The notes: generated by a model not told the origin, from the sequence alone. A stretch of 64,000 bases of DNA from Arthrobacter sp. 31Y (GCF_000526335.1 NZ_JAFW01000001.1:2170001-2234000); one strand, 5' to 3'. Counted from the first letter of the stretch, positions 39,301 through 49,704 are shown. A program made the numbers and translations.

Positions 39301-40767
39301 ATGCAAGGACTACTGCACGACGCCGATGCTGTCGCCTTGATCTTGCTGGCGCTCCACATCGTGCTCGGAGCAATCGCCGCAGTGATGGTCTCAGCCAACA
39401 GGCGGCCGTCCTCAGCCATTGCCTGGGTGCTGGCGATCATCTTCATCCCCTACTTGGGAATGGTGGCTTTCCTGCTGGTGGGCCGCGGCAAACTTCCCAA
39501 GGCCAGGAGGGAAAAGCAGCGCGCCGTCAACGAACTCATGCTGGCACGGACGCCTGGCCTCTCAGCAGTGAGCCACAGTGAGGACTGGCCCGCCTGGCTG
39601 CGCTCCGCCGTCGAACTTAACCTCAGGCTTGGCGCGCTGCCCATGGTGGGCGGCAACCGGGCAGAGTTGTTGGAGGACTACAAGGGATGCTTCGATCGCA
39701 TGATCGCGGACATCGACGCCGCCACGGACTACGTGCACGTGGAGTTCTACATTTTTGCGTTGGACCACACCACGCAGCCGTTCTTTGACGCCATGGCCCG
39801 GGCTTGCCGGCGGGGTGTAGCTGTCCGGGTCCTCTTCGACCATCTGGCGGCGGTCCGTGATCCCACGTACAAGGACATGCTGCGGTCCTTTGACGGGATG
39901 GGCGCCCAATGGCATGCCATGCTCCCCTTACGTCCCTTCAAAGGACAATGGCAGCGCCCGGACCTGCGCAACCACCGCAAGCTGATGGTGGTGGACGGCA
40001 GGGTGGGTTACACGGGATCGCAAAACCTCATTGATGCGTCCTACAACAAGAAAAGCAACATCAAGCGGGGCCTCCAATGGCATGAATTGATGGTGCGACT
40101 GGAAGGGCCGGTGGTTCGCGAGCTGGACGCAGTGTTCGTCACTGATTGGTACAGCGAATCCGAGACTCTGCTGCCGTTGGACACGTCTCCAGTGGTTCTC
40201 GGTTCCGCGCCGGAGCTCATCGACGCCCAGGTCCTTCCCAGCGGCCCCAGCTTCGACAATGACAACAACCTCAAGCTCTACACCACGCTGATCTACAAGG
40301 CCGAGCATCGCGTCAGCATTACCAGTCCCTACTTCGTGCCGGACGAGGCCATCCAGTTGGCCATCATCACCGCGGCCTCGCGCGGTCTCAGCGTGGAGCT
40401 CTTCGTCTCTGAGGTGGGCGACCAAGCCATGGTCTACCACGCACAGCGTTCCTACTACGAGGTGTTGCTGCGGGCCGGCGTCCGGATCTACCTGTACAAA
40501 GCTCCGCAAGTCCTGCACGCCAAGCACTTCACGGTGGACTACGACGTCGCTGTGATCGGTTCGAGCAACATGGATGTCCGGTCCTTCAGCCTCAACATGG
40601 AAGTCTCCGTTCTGGTCCACGGACGCTCCATCGTGGACCAGATGCGCGCAGTCGAAGACAGTTACCGCGCCGCCAGCACCGAGTTGCTGCTGGAAGATTG
40701 GCTTCGGCGTCCAGTGGGCCAAGTGGCCCTGGACAACCTGGCGCGGCTGACGTCCTCGCTTCAGTAG
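39301..40767 (+). CDS. cls: Cardiolipin synthase (PLD superfamily)
   Basis: The 488-residue protein has two N-terminal membrane helices (about 10-60) and two HKD motifs: NHRKLMVVDGRVGYTGSQN and LHAKHFTVDYDVAVIGSSN. The second is followed by MDVRSFSLNMEV, typical of bacterial cardiolipin synthases. It joins two phosphatidylglycerol molecules, or PG with CDP-DAG, at the membrane. Only 6 bp separate it from the AI-2E gene stop and no clear ribosome site precedes the ATG, so translational coupling is likely. Confidence 0.9.
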   Translation: MQGLLHDADAVALILLALHIVLGAIAAVMVSANRRPSSAIAWVLAIIFIPYLGMVAFLLVGRGKLPKARREKQRAVNELMLARTPGLSAVSHSEDWPAWLRSAVELNLRLGALPMVGGNRAELLEDYKGCFDRMIADIDAATDYVHVEFYIFALDHTTQPFFDAMARACRRGVAVRVLFDHLAAVRDPTYKDMLRSFDGMGAQWHAMLPLRPFKGQWQRPDLRNHRKLMVVDGRVGYTGSQNLIDASYNKKSNIKRGLQWHELMVRLEGPVVRELDAVFVTDWYSESETLLPLDTSPVVLGSAPELIDAQVLPSGPSFDNDNNLKLYTTLIYKAEHRVSITSPYFVPDEAIQLAIITAASRGLSVELFVSEVGDQAMVYHAQRSYYEVLLRAGVRIYLYKAPQVLHAKHFTVDYDVAVIGSSNMDVRSFSLNMEVSVLVHGRSIVDQMRAVEDSYRAASTELLLEDWLRRPVGQVALDNLARLTSSLQ

Positions 40768-40777
40768 CTGGGTCAGG

Positions 40778-41428
40778 TCAGCCATCCAACTGCAGATACC
40801 AGGTCACTCCGGCGCTGATTACCCGTCCCAGCAGCAGTGAGAACGCAATGGCAATGACCACAGCGAACTCAGTGGACAGTCCCGGCAAAAGCCCGGAGAG
40901 GGCGCCAATGCCCACGGAGTATGCGGACCAGAGGATGCCCGCAGCCACTGAATACAGAATGAACCTGCCCCGCGGAACCGGGGTGATGGCACTGGCCACA
41001 TTCATGGTCAGACGCCCCAAAGGAACGAACCTGGACGTCAGGACCCACGAGGCTGCGTGCTTGGCCAACCGCTCACGGGAGGCGTGCAGGGCTTTCTGGG
41101 TGCGGGGACCCCGGAGTATCTTCCAGTTGGCCATATCCCGGCGGCGGACCAATTCGTAGGCGCCCACGTCCCCGGCCACGGCTCCGGCAAGCATGGCTGC
41201 CACCAAGAGGAACCCGTTGGGAAGGTTGTCCGTGGCTGAGAGCGCGCCCAATGCCACAAACAAGGACGTCGTGGGAATTGGCGGGAAGATAGCCGAGAAC
41301 GCCACAAATATCGCCCCGAGTGGGTAGACCCATCCGGAGTCCGCGGCACTCATGATGTCCTTAAAAGCCTGCACGGTGAAACCCCTCTCCCGGGCCTCGT
41401 CCAAGCGTCTCACGGCCGCCACGTTCAT
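40778..41428 (-). CDS. DedA-family membrane protein
   Basis: The 216-residue protein shows DedA/SNARE-associated features: FSAIFPPIPTTSLFVALGAL, GAVAGDVGAYELVRR and TSRFVPLGRLTMNVASAITP with the conserved Arg-Phe motif. DedA proteins are proposed lipid (undecaprenyl phosphate or phosphatidylethanolamine) flippases. The gene converges on cardiolipin synthase with a 10-bp gap. Confidence 0.83.
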   Translation of the reverse strand: MNVAAVRRLDEARERGFTVQAFKDIMSAADSGWVYPLGAIFVAFSAIFPPIPTTSLFVALGALSATDNLPNGFLLVAAMLAGAVAGDVGAYELVRRRDMANWKILRGPRTQKALHASRERLAKHAASWVLTSRFVPLGRLTMNVASAITPVPRGRFILYSVAAGILWSAYSVGIGALSGLLPGLSTEFAVVIAIAFSLLLGRVISAGVTWYLQLDG

Positions 41429-41479
41429 CCTTACGGTCTGTGGCCGCCACGCGGATCGCCTTTACCGGGTGAATCCTCG

Positions 41480-44140
41480 ATGCCCCGCCCCTACACTGAA
41501 GGTGTGGACGACCAAGGTGGTACCCGCCCGGACCTCTTGAGCCTGAAGCCAACTACGGTCCCCCGGCCGCCCTTGGCCCTGCTGGCTCGCTCCCGACTCA
41601 TGGCCAAGCTTGATTGCGCGGCCGACACCGTCCTGATCTGTGCCCCTGCCGGGTACGGAAAAACGGTGCTCTTGACCCAATGGTTGGAAGGCCGGCCGCA
41701 TAACGTGGCGTGGCTCAGCCCAGACCAACACAACAGGAAAGCGCTGTGGCCCGCCATTTTGCAGGCGCTCCGGCGGTGCCCGGCCATTCCACCGGGCACT
41801 TTGGGGCAATTTTCCGGAACCGAAGACAGCGCTACGGATGTCCTGGGAGATCTCACCCAAGTATTGGCTGCAACCGGCACCACTATTCGCCTAGTGATCG
41901 ACGGCGTGGACGGCTTCGATCCGGATGAACGCGATTACTGGATTCCCGCCCTGCTCAACCAAGCGGGCCAGCCCCTTCAACTGGCGTTGGCTTTCCGGGA
42001 CGACTCCGCCGTTGACCCCGGACCTGCCCGACTGAGCGGACGCGTGGTTGAGTTACGCACAAAAGACCTGGCGTTCACTCTGGACGACATCAACGTGCTG
42101 GCCGCGAAGACAACAACCCTGATGGGAATGCAGCAACTGCGCGAGCTTTTCAGGCAAACCGCAGGGTGGCCGGCCTGTGTAGTGCTCGCCTTGCGTTACC
42201 TCCGCGAAGCCGCCAATCCCGACGCCCCTGTGGGAGACCTCGCCGCCAACAATCGGGAGCTCTCCGATTACCTGGACCAGCAGATTTTCCGTGCTCTTTC
42301 CTATGAAGAACGGCATGTCCTTTCCAGCACCAGCGTGTGCCGGGTGATGGTTGCCGCGCAGGCCAACACCCTTGCAGGCAACAGGAACGCCGGAAGCGTC
42401 CTCTCCGGCTTGGCCGATGACCGCGGAATCGTGGAGTCGGCAGGCAGCGGGCGGAAGGTCTTCCTGGTTCATCCCTTGATCCGTGCGTATTTCAGGGCCG
42501 GGATGGCTCGGAAGCAGCCAGACGAACTACACCGCTTGAGTCGGATCGCAGCTCAGTGGCATGAGCGTGCCGGAGAGCCGGCTGCGGCGCTGAGGCACGC
42601 CATGGACTCCGAGGACAACCATCTGATGGCTGGCATCCTTGAACGGCACGGCGCCGCGCTCTTGGGATCAGGTGAAGTCATGCGCGTCCGCCGTGCGATC
42701 ACGGCTTTGCCCGATACCCTCTTCGCTGTGAGCCGCAAGCTCTGCGTGGTTGCCGCATTGGCACACGTGGAAAGCCGTCAGCCCACCACCGCTGCCCGCT
42801 ATATGGCGGCGGCAAACCGAAGCCGGGCTGATGATTCACTTCCCGATCTCCGCGAGTTGCAGGCGTTGGCCAAAGCACGCCTTTCCTGGTTCAGCGATGC
42901 GTGGGAGGGCCAGGACCCGCAGGCTACCGTGGACCACGCTGCGCTCCGGTTTTCGAGGCAAAGCGATGTCCGCATTGAGGCGGGGATGGTTGCGGTCACT
43001 GCCGCCTTGGTGGAAGGGAGGTATGGAACCGCGGAGAACGAAGCTTCCGCGGCCCTGATCGAAGCCACGGAAGCAGGCAACGCCTACCTGGCCGGCAAGG
43101 TCTACCTCAAGCTCGCTGCTATTCATTTGATGCAAGGTCATCTCAGCCGGGCCTGTGAATTCTTGCACCTCGCCGAGGAAAAACTTCCACCGCACCTGTG
43201 GACGGCCGGTGCCGGCAGGTCCGTTGGAGACCTGATGCATGCCTCAGCTGCGCTTCTTCGCGCTGATCCGGACCAAGCCCTGCAGTTCGCCGGAGCAGGT
43301 CTTTCGGATCTCGGACAACTCGGTTCTTCCTCCAAGGGAGTGGGAGCAGCGATGCGGGCTGCCTTGGAAATAGTCACCGCATGCGCGCACTTGGATTCCG
43401 GGGACAGGCGCAATGCCTTGGAAGGCCTGCGTCAAGCCAGGCTGCGCATCAGCAGGGATCATGTCTTTGCCCACCCGCTGGCCGCATGCATCGCCGTCCT
43501 CGAGCACACGGCTGCACTGGGACTGGGCCATGCTGACCATGCCCGCGAAGTTTTGGAATGGGCCGAGGGACGTCTTCCTGGAACGGGCGAGCTTTGCCTC
43601 CTGCGCGCCCAGGGACCGGCCGGCATCAGTCGCTTCGACGCCGCCCTTGATCGTCTTAAGCCCCTGCACACCGGCGCGGTGAAGCCAGTTCTGGAATGGA
43701 CCCGACTCCACGTGAACGTCCTGGAATGTTCCATTGCCATCCGGACGGGACGGCGGACACAGGCTGGCAAACTCCTGGAGGAAACCCTCACTACAGCCGA
43801 CGAACTGGATGTGCTCCGACCCCTGGCAATCGCTCCCCAGGAAGTGATGGATCTTCTGGTGGAAAGGGTGGGCACCTTTGGACCCCATGAAGCACTTGCC
43901 CAGCGCCTGCTCGCTTTACGGCCTCCCGCCGACGCCCGGCGAGCGCAGTCGTTGACTCCCCGGGAGCGCGAGGTCCTCACTCTTCTTCCGTCACACTTAT
44001 CGCAGGAACAGATGGCCTCGGAACTCCACTTGTCCGTGAACACGGTGAAGACGCACATTCGCATTATTTATTCCAAGCTCGGGGCTGGTTCACGGCATGA
44101 TGCGGTGGCAGCGGCCTATAAGACTGGATATTTGCCCTAG
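41480..44140 (+). CDS. LAL-type (MalT-like) LuxR transcriptional regulator
   Basis: The 886-residue STAND regulator has a Walker A motif APAGYGKTVL at about residues 55-64, Walker B-like RLVIDGVDGF and a large TPR-rich mid-region (about 370-800). Its C-terminal LuxR HTH (LTPREREVLTLLPSHLSQEQ, then LHLSVNTVKTHIRIIYSKL) is at 823-880. Such proteins bind ATP and a small ligand to activate transcription. The ATG lacks an obvious ribosome site; a GTG at 41504 is possible. Its target is unknown; the SLC13 transporter 115 bp downstream is a candidate. Confidence 0.85.
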   Translation: MPRPYTEGVDDQGGTRPDLLSLKPTTVPRPPLALLARSRLMAKLDCAADTVLICAPAGYGKTVLLTQWLEGRPHNVAWLSPDQHNRKALWPAILQALRRCPAIPPGTLGQFSGTEDSATDVLGDLTQVLAATGTTIRLVIDGVDGFDPDERDYWIPALLNQAGQPLQLALAFRDDSAVDPGPARLSGRVVELRTKDLAFTLDDINVLAAKTTTLMGMQQLRELFRQTAGWPACVVLALRYLREAANPDAPVGDLAANNRELSDYLDQQIFRALSYEERHVLSSTSVCRVMVAAQANTLAGNRNAGSVLSGLADDRGIVESAGSGRKVFLVHPLIRAYFRAGMARKQPDELHRLSRIAAQWHERAGEPAAALRHAMDSEDNHLMAGILERHGAALLGSGEVMRVRRAITALPDTLFAVSRKLCVVAALAHVESRQPTTAARYMAAANRSRADDSLPDLRELQALAKARLSWFSDAWEGQDPQATVDHAALRFSRQSDVRIEAGMVAVTAALVEGRYGTAENEASAALIEATEAGNAYLAGKVYLKLAAIHLMQGHLSRACEFLHLAEEKLPPHLWTAGAGRSVGDLMHASAALLRADPDQALQFAGAGLSDLGQLGSSSKGVGAAMRAALEIVTACAHLDSGDRRNALEGLRQARLRISRDHVFAHPLAACIAVLEHTAALGLGHADHAREVLEWAEGRLPGTGELCLLRAQGPAGISRFDAALDRLKPLHTGAVKPVLEWTRLHVNVLECSIAIRTGRRTQAGKLLEETLTTADELDVLRPLAIAPQEVMDLLVERVGTFGPHEALAQRLLALRPPADARRAQSLTPREREVLTLLPSHLSQEQMASELHLSVNTVKTHIRIIYSKLGAGSRHDAVAAAYKTGYLP

Positions 44141-44255
44141 CCGTGACCTCGGTAAACGCCCATCACTCACCTGTTTGGGGTGACCCTCCGGCGGGAAGCC
44201 GGATCTAGTCTGAAAGAATGCTGACCAAAGATCCCGCGGGTTGCCGAAGGCACTC

Positions 44256-46058
44256 ATGACAGACGTCACCGTCACGTTGCTGGTGCTCGTCGTGGTGATT
44301 GCTGCGTTCGTGTGGAACCGCCTGCCAGTAGAAGTGGTGGCTCTCGGAGCGGCTCTGGCCTTGTACGGCACAGGCATTGTGGGGTTGGACGACACGTTCG
44401 CCGGTTTCGGAAGCGGGACCGTGGTGTTGATCGCTGCACTGTTCGTGGTGGCGGAGGCCATTGATGCCGCAGGCGTTACTACGTGGTTGGGAAGCCTGCT
44501 GATCAGGTTTTCGGGGACGAGCCGAACCCGGCTGATGGTGTTGATGATGGTCCTCACGGCTTTGCTAACGGCACTCATCAGCGTCAATGGGGCAGTGGCG
44601 GCGTTGCTTCCCATGGTGGTGGTGCTGGCGGTTCGACTTGGCCGGCGGCCTTCCGAGCTGCTGATGCCCATGGCCTTCGCCGCGCATGCGGGGTCGTTGT
44701 TGATCCTGACCGGCTCACCGGTGAATATCCTCATTCTCAACGCGGCGCTTGAAACCACTGGAACCGGGATCGGATTCTTCGAGTTCGGGCTGGTGGGACT
44801 TCCGCTGTTGTTGGGAACCATCGGCCTGACGCTTTGGCTTGGACCCAGGCTTTTACCTGCCAGGACCCCGGAGGCACTGCCGAAGGATCTGGGTTCCCAT
44901 GGCGAGACGCTCATGAACCATTACTTGGGTGGCGATGGCCTGAGCCGGCTCAGCATTCCGGCCGGTTCGGCTTTGGTGGGCCAGCCGGTGGCGTGCCTTC
45001 AGGACGAGCACGACGGCGGTCATCTCCACCTCATCAGCGTGCAGGGGTCGGACGGCAGGCCGTCCGGGAACACTGTGTTTGAAGAGGGCGATGAGATTGT
45101 GGTGCGCGGGGGTCAGTCGACCATCGACGCCTTGGCAGTCCGGCATGGCCTGCAACAGGACGACGACGCTACGTGCGGACTCATCAGCAGCAGTTACGGA
45201 GTGGCGGAGGTGGTGGTTCCGCCCCGGTCGAACCTCGTCGGCACGGAGGCCTACCCTGGCATGGTGACGGACAGCGGCCACCTGGTGGTGTTGGCTCATC
45301 ACCATCCGGGCGAGCCGGAATCGTCCGGACGCACTCTCATCACCGCCGGTGACAGGCTGCTTCTTCAGGGAACCTGGTCTGCTTTGGACCAGCACACCGT
45401 GGATCACAACGTCTTGCTGGTGGACTCGCCGGACACCATCCGCAGGCAGACCGTCCCGTTGGGTCCCCGCGCCACACCGGCGCTGATCGTCGTCGGCATC
45501 ATGGTGGTCCTGTTGGCCACCAACCTCGTTCCCGCGCCGGTAGCCGCACTCCTGGCTGCGCTGGCCATGGTGGTACTCCGCGTGGTGACTGTTCAGCAGG
45601 CCCACCGTTCCATGGCATGGACCACCCTCATCCTGGTGGCAGGAATGATTCCGCTTTCCACCGCGATCACGTCGACGGGCACCGCTGAGATCCTGGCTGA
45701 AGGCATGGTCTCGGTGGTGGGAGGTGGCGGACCTTTGTTGTTGCTGGTTGGACTCTTCGTGGTCACCGCCGTCCTGGGGCAGTTGATCAGCAACACCGCC
45801 ACGGCGCTGATCATCATCCCCATCGCCCTCTCGGTGGCCCAGGAATCATCCATCAACCCTTACGCCGTGCTGATGTGCGTTTCGGTGGCATCCTCGGCTG
45901 CCTTGCTGACGCCGGTGGCCACTCCGGCCAACATGATGATCATGCAGCCGGCAGGCTATCGCTTCGGCGATTACTGGAAGTTCGGGCTGGCGATCATGGC
46001 CCTCTACGCTGCTGTGGCCATTCTGCTGGTACCAGTCTTCTGGCCGCTTCAGAACTAG
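44256..46058 (+). CDS. SLC13/DASS-family permease with TrkA_C domains
   Basis: The 600-residue protein has an N-terminal transmembrane half. Two RCK/TrkA_C domains (about 215-385; SIPAGSALVGQPVACLQDEH and VVPPRSNLVGTEAYPGM) interrupt it. The second transmembrane half ends in SNTATALIIIPIALSV and TPVATPANMMIMQPAGY, the SLC13 motifs near the Na+/carboxylate sites. It probably imports a dicarboxylate or sulfate. The ATG at 44256 has GAAGG upstream; a TTG at 44241 is less likely. Confidence 0.83.
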   Translation: MTDVTVTLLVLVVVIAAFVWNRLPVEVVALGAALALYGTGIVGLDDTFAGFGSGTVVLIAALFVVAEAIDAAGVTTWLGSLLIRFSGTSRTRLMVLMMVLTALLTALISVNGAVAALLPMVVVLAVRLGRRPSELLMPMAFAAHAGSLLILTGSPVNILILNAALETTGTGIGFFEFGLVGLPLLLGTIGLTLWLGPRLLPARTPEALPKDLGSHGETLMNHYLGGDGLSRLSIPAGSALVGQPVACLQDEHDGGHLHLISVQGSDGRPSGNTVFEEGDEIVVRGGQSTIDALAVRHGLQQDDDATCGLISSSYGVAEVVVPPRSNLVGTEAYPGMVTDSGHLVVLAHHHPGEPESSGRTLITAGDRLLLQGTWSALDQHTVDHNVLLVDSPDTIRRQTVPLGPRATPALIVVGIMVVLLATNLVPAPVAALLAALAMVVLRVVTVQQAHRSMAWTTLILVAGMIPLSTAITSTGTAEILAEGMVSVVGGGGPLLLLVGLFVVTAVLGQLISNTATALIIIPIALSVAQESSINPYAVLMCVSVASSAALLTPVATPANMMIMQPAGYRFGDYWKFGLAIMALYAAVAILLVPVFWPLQN

Positions 46059-46104
46059 TAACCAAGAAACCCATGTATCCAACAGAGCACACCAGGAGCA
46101 GCAC

Positions 46105-47814
46105 ATGGCCAGTGACCACACCACTACAGAAACCCCACCACCTGCCAAGGCGGCTTCATGGCTGCCCCTGATCGTGGTGGTCCTCACCCAAATCCAGGCA
46201 TCGTTCGCTGTGAACGCCTTGACGGTTTCCATGCAGGGCATCACCACCGACCTGGACACCGCAGCAACATCCGTGGGCACGGCCATCACTGCCGGAACGT
46301 TTTCGATGGCGGCTTTCATCCTGTTGGGAGCGAAGCTGGGCGCCCGCTTCGGAACGCGCAAGGTGTTCCAGATCGCCGTCGCCATCCATGCCGCCGCCAT
46401 GGCAGGTGTGGCCCTTAGCCTCAGTCCCGCCATGCTGTTCATTGCCCAGGCTTCTTCGGGCGCTGTCATTGCACTGATCGCACCCGCCCTCACGGTCTTT
46501 ATCGCCACGAATTACAAGGACCAGCAGCAAGCAAAGGCCATCGGCCTCCTGGCTGCAGCCATCCCGGCAGCGGGTGTCCTGGCCCTGCTGATTGCCGGTT
46601 GGTTCGCAACGACCATCGGCTGGCGCTACTCGTTTGGACTCATGGTGGTCCTCGGCGCCATCAACCTGCTGCTGAGCTTTAAGCTCAAGACCGTCCCGGC
46701 ACAACCGAAGCTGAAGATCGACTGGACCGGCTCGATCATCGCCGCAGTGGCCGTCATTTTTCTCAGCTTCGGTTTCAGTGGTTTGTCCGCCTGGGGTACC
46801 TGGTTCGCCACCAGCCAGGCGCCCTTCGACATTCTGGGTCTCTCGCCAGCGCCGCTCCTCATCCTGCTCGGAGCAATCGCAGGGCAGGTCTTTTTCATGT
46901 GGATCCGGAAACGTCAGGACGCCAAGCTGCCGCGCATCTTTGACCTCAGGGTTCTCGCCTCAAGCTCCGAGCTCGCGGTTACTGCCTGCATGGCCGTCAT
47001 GCTGTTTGTGGGGACGGCCGCGAACTTCCTGATCCCCCTGTACATGCAGATCGTTCAAGGACGCTCCAGCATTGAGACCTCGTTCTCGATCATCCCGTAC
47101 ACCTTGTCCATCTTCCTCGCGAGCACCTTTGTGGCCTTCCTGTACGACAAATTCCCGCCACGCATCATCGCCCAAGCCGGCTTCGTGGTGGTGGCCGGAG
47201 CGCTGGTCCTGCTCGCCTTCACCATCCGGAACGACTGGGGCCAGCTATTCGTGGTGCTCGGCCTGATCCTGCTGGGGCTCGGCCAAGGCGCAATCGTCGC
47301 GCTGGTGTTCAACACGCTGCTCAGCGCGGTTCCGCGCGAGTTGGCCGGCGACGTCGGTGCCTGGCGGGGGCTGGTCCACAACCTCTCCGGCAGTGTGGGC
47401 ATCGCAGTGGCGAGCGCATTCGCCGTCGGAATGCTCTCCTCGCTCATCGCCAGCGGCGCCGCCGCGCATCCGGAAGTATCGCAGGAGTTGATCTACAAAG
47501 TGAACGTCAACGAGGCCGACTTTCTGACTAATACCCAGGTGGAGGGCGTTATCGGTGACCGGGTGAGCAGCCCCTCAGAGCTGGCGGCCGCGATCGAAGT
47601 CAACGAGGAAGCGCGGCTCCGCGCCCTGCAGATCTCCCTCCTTGGACTGTCCGGGCTGGCCTTGCTGGCGATTGTCCCCGCGGGCCGCATGCCTGGGCGG
47701 ATGAAGGGCGATCTGCCAGAGCAACTTGAACCGGACGATCCGGATGCCATTCCGGAGCCGGCAGCCGCTTCAACCACAACTGCACCTACAACAACAGAAC
47801 GGGCGAAACGGTGA
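46105..47814 (+). CDS. MFS transporter, DHA2-type (14 helices)
   Basis: The 569-residue protein has the pattern of 14 membrane helices. It shows LTVSMQGITTDLDTAATSVG in the first periplasmic loop, GAKLGARFGTRKVFQIAV (loop 2-3 motif) and ATNYKDQQQAKAIGLLAA. It fits proton-driven multidrug exporters. AGGAG is upstream of the ATG. The stop overlaps the leucyl aminopeptidase start (GTGA), an uncommon pairing that implies coupled function such as peptide or peptide-drug handling. Confidence 0.85.
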   Translation: MASDHTTTETPPPAKAASWLPLIVVVLTQIQASFAVNALTVSMQGITTDLDTAATSVGTAITAGTFSMAAFILLGAKLGARFGTRKVFQIAVAIHAAAMAGVALSLSPAMLFIAQASSGAVIALIAPALTVFIATNYKDQQQAKAIGLLAAAIPAAGVLALLIAGWFATTIGWRYSFGLMVVLGAINLLLSFKLKTVPAQPKLKIDWTGSIIAAVAVIFLSFGFSGLSAWGTWFATSQAPFDILGLSPAPLLILLGAIAGQVFFMWIRKRQDAKLPRIFDLRVLASSSELAVTACMAVMLFVGTAANFLIPLYMQIVQGRSSIETSFSIIPYTLSIFLASTFVAFLYDKFPPRIIAQAGFVVVAGALVLLAFTIRNDWGQLFVVLGLILLGLGQGAIVALVFNTLLSAVPRELAGDVGAWRGLVHNLSGSVGIAVASAFAVGMLSSLIASGAAAHPEVSQELIYKVNVNEADFLTNTQVEGVIGDRVSSPSELAAAIEVNEEARLRALQISLLGLSGLALLAIVPAGRMPGRMKGDLPEQLEPDDPDAIPEPAAASTTTAPTTTERAKR

Positions 47815-49322
47815 ACCACGAACCTTACAAACTGATCCCTGAAGTTTTCACGGCTGTCCCGTCCCTTGAGGGTGACGAAACTGAGCTGCACTTCGTTGAC
47901 GGCTTCGATCAGCTCGATGCAATAGGTGTGATGGTCCCCTCCGAAGGTGACGTCCCGGCGTCGGTCGGACTGCACCGGGAAACGTTGGAGAGTGCGGGCT
48001 TCGACGGCAAACCCGGAACCACGCTGCAGCTGGCCAACGCCTCGGGCACGCTGGTGGTTGCCGTCGGTGGCGGCAAACCGGGCTCGCTGGACGCTGATGG
48101 CTGGCGTAAAGCTGCCGCGGCCCTGGTCCGCGCCACCCAGCGCCACACGCGCCTTGGATTCGAGCTTTCCGATACTGCGGGGATCGACGCCGAACACCTG
48201 GGTCAGGTTTTGGCGGAGGGGATACTGCTGGCGCGCTACAGCTACGAAACGCTGAAGAGCAAGAGCAAGCAGAAGGCACTGAGCGAGGTTCAGTTCCTGG
48301 CCCCGGGTATAGACAGTGCGGCCGCGGAACGGGGGCTGACCGTGGGCCGGGTGAAAGTGCGGGCCACCGCCATAGCCCGCGATCTGTGCAACGCACCGCC
48401 CAGCCACCTCACGGCCGCGGGTTTGGGTGAGGTGTCCCAGGAACTTGGCAAACGGTTCGGTTTCACAGTGGAGGAGTTCAACAAGGAACAGCTGATCGAC
48501 CTCCGGTGCGGCGGCCTCCTCGGCGTGAACGCCGGCAGCGCCCAGGAACCCCGCATGATCAAACTCAGCTACAAGCCTGACGGGTCCCCCTCAGGTCACC
48601 TCGGCTTGGTGGGCAAGGGCATCATGTACGATTCCGGCGGAGTCAGCCTCAAACCCAGCGACCCCATGCACCTGCTTATGAAGATGGACATGGGCGGGGC
48701 GGCGGCCGTCCTGGCGGTCTTTACCGCCCTCCGCGACCTCGGCTGCAGGGCCGCCGTCACGGGATTCCTGATGTGCACGGACAATATGCCCTCCGGTTCG
48801 GCGTACAAATTGGGGGACGTCCTCACCACCCGCAGTGGCCTCACCATCGAGGTGAAGAATACCGACGCCGAAGGTCGCCTGGTGATGTGCGATGCCCTCA
48901 CGTTGGCCGTGGAGGACGAGGTGGACGGGATTGTTGATATCGCCACCCTCACCGGCGCTGCCCTGATGTCCCTGGGCCAACTCACTGCTCCAGTATTCGG
49001 GAACGATCAAGGTTTGGTGGACCGTGTGCTGGAATCTGGAGGCCGTGCTGACGAGCAAGTGTGGCAGCTACCTTTGGAACGGGCCTACCGTCCCCAACTG
49101 GATTCCGATGTTGCTGACATCTCCAATCTGGGCGGACCCTACGCGGGTTCCACCACGGCTGCGTTGTTTCTGGCCGAATTCGTGGGGGAAACTCCCTGGG
49201 CTCACATCGACATTGCCGGCACCATGCAATCGGACAAAGACGACGCTTGGCGGAGCAAAGGGGCCACAGGCTTCGGCACCCGCCTTCTGATCGAACTGGC
49301 GCTCGGCTACTCAGCCGGGTAG
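47811..49322 (+). CDS. pepA: Leucyl aminopeptidase (M17 family)
   Basis: The 503-residue protein has the M17 catalytic region VGKGIMYDSGGVSLKPSDPM with metal-binding Lys and Asp, MDMGGAAAVL and the signature NTDAEGRLVM. It uses two metal ions to release N-terminal residues from peptides and usually forms hexamers. Its GTG start overlaps the MFS transporter stop by 4 bp. A SHOCT-domain gene follows. Confidence 0.9.
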   Translation: MNHEPYKLIPEVFTAVPSLEGDETELHFVDGFDQLDAIGVMVPSEGDVPASVGLHRETLESAGFDGKPGTTLQLANASGTLVVAVGGGKPGSLDADGWRKAAAALVRATQRHTRLGFELSDTAGIDAEHLGQVLAEGILLARYSYETLKSKSKQKALSEVQFLAPGIDSAAAERGLTVGRVKVRATAIARDLCNAPPSHLTAAGLGEVSQELGKRFGFTVEEFNKEQLIDLRCGGLLGVNAGSAQEPRMIKLSYKPDGSPSGHLGLVGKGIMYDSGGVSLKPSDPMHLLMKMDMGGAAAVLAVFTALRDLGCRAAVTGFLMCTDNMPSGSAYKLGDVLTTRSGLTIEVKNTDAEGRLVMCDALTLAVEDEVDGIVDIATLTGAALMSLGQLTAPVFGNDQGLVDRVLESGGRADEQVWQLPLERAYRPQLDSDVADISNLGGPYAGSTTAALFLAEFVGETPWAHIDIAGTMQSDKDDAWRSKGATGFGTRLLIELALGYSAG

Positions 49323-49350
49323 CCAGTACTTCCAAAGAAAGGATTCCACC

Positions 49351-49650
49351 GTGGGTCTCTTCAGAACCGCAGGCCGTGCCGCCGTCGTGGGTTCAGTGTT
49401 CGGCCGCGTGCAGCGCCGGCAACAACAACGCTTCGCCGCGGAGGACGCTGCCGCGGCAGCAGCCGCCGGCAGGCAATTACCGCCGGAACCACCAACGACG
49501 CCGATGCCTCCGCCGCCTGTACCGGCCGCCGTCGTCGATCCAACAGATCACATGCTCGCCCAACTCAAGCAGCTTGGGGAACTCAAAGGCGCCGGCGTGC
49601 TCACTGACAAGGAGTTTCAGGCACAGAAGGCCAGGATTCTAGGGCGTTGA
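49351..49650 (+). CDS. Small SHOCT-domain protein
   Basis: This 99-residue protein has an Ala/Gln-rich helix (RRQQQRFAAEDAAAAAAAGR), a Pro-rich linker and a C-terminal SHOCT motif (LAQLKQLGELKGAGVLTDKE). The GTG start follows AAAGGA at 7 nt. SHOCT domains mediate oligomerisation or membrane association; the role here is unknown. Confidence 0.72.
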   Translation: MGLFRTAGRAAVVGSVFGRVQRRQQQRFAAEDAAAAAAAGRQLPPEPPTTPMPPPPVPAAVVDPTDHMLAQLKQLGELKGAGVLTDKEFQAQKARILGR

Positions 49651-49704
49651 CTGCTGGCGCACACCATCCGACGCTCCGACACACAGACAGCCACACAGAC
49701 AGCA

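Noticed and set aside
44141..44255. Possible regulated promoter between the LAL regulator and the SLC13 gene
   Set aside because: No inverted repeat or -35/-10 pair was convincing enough to list.
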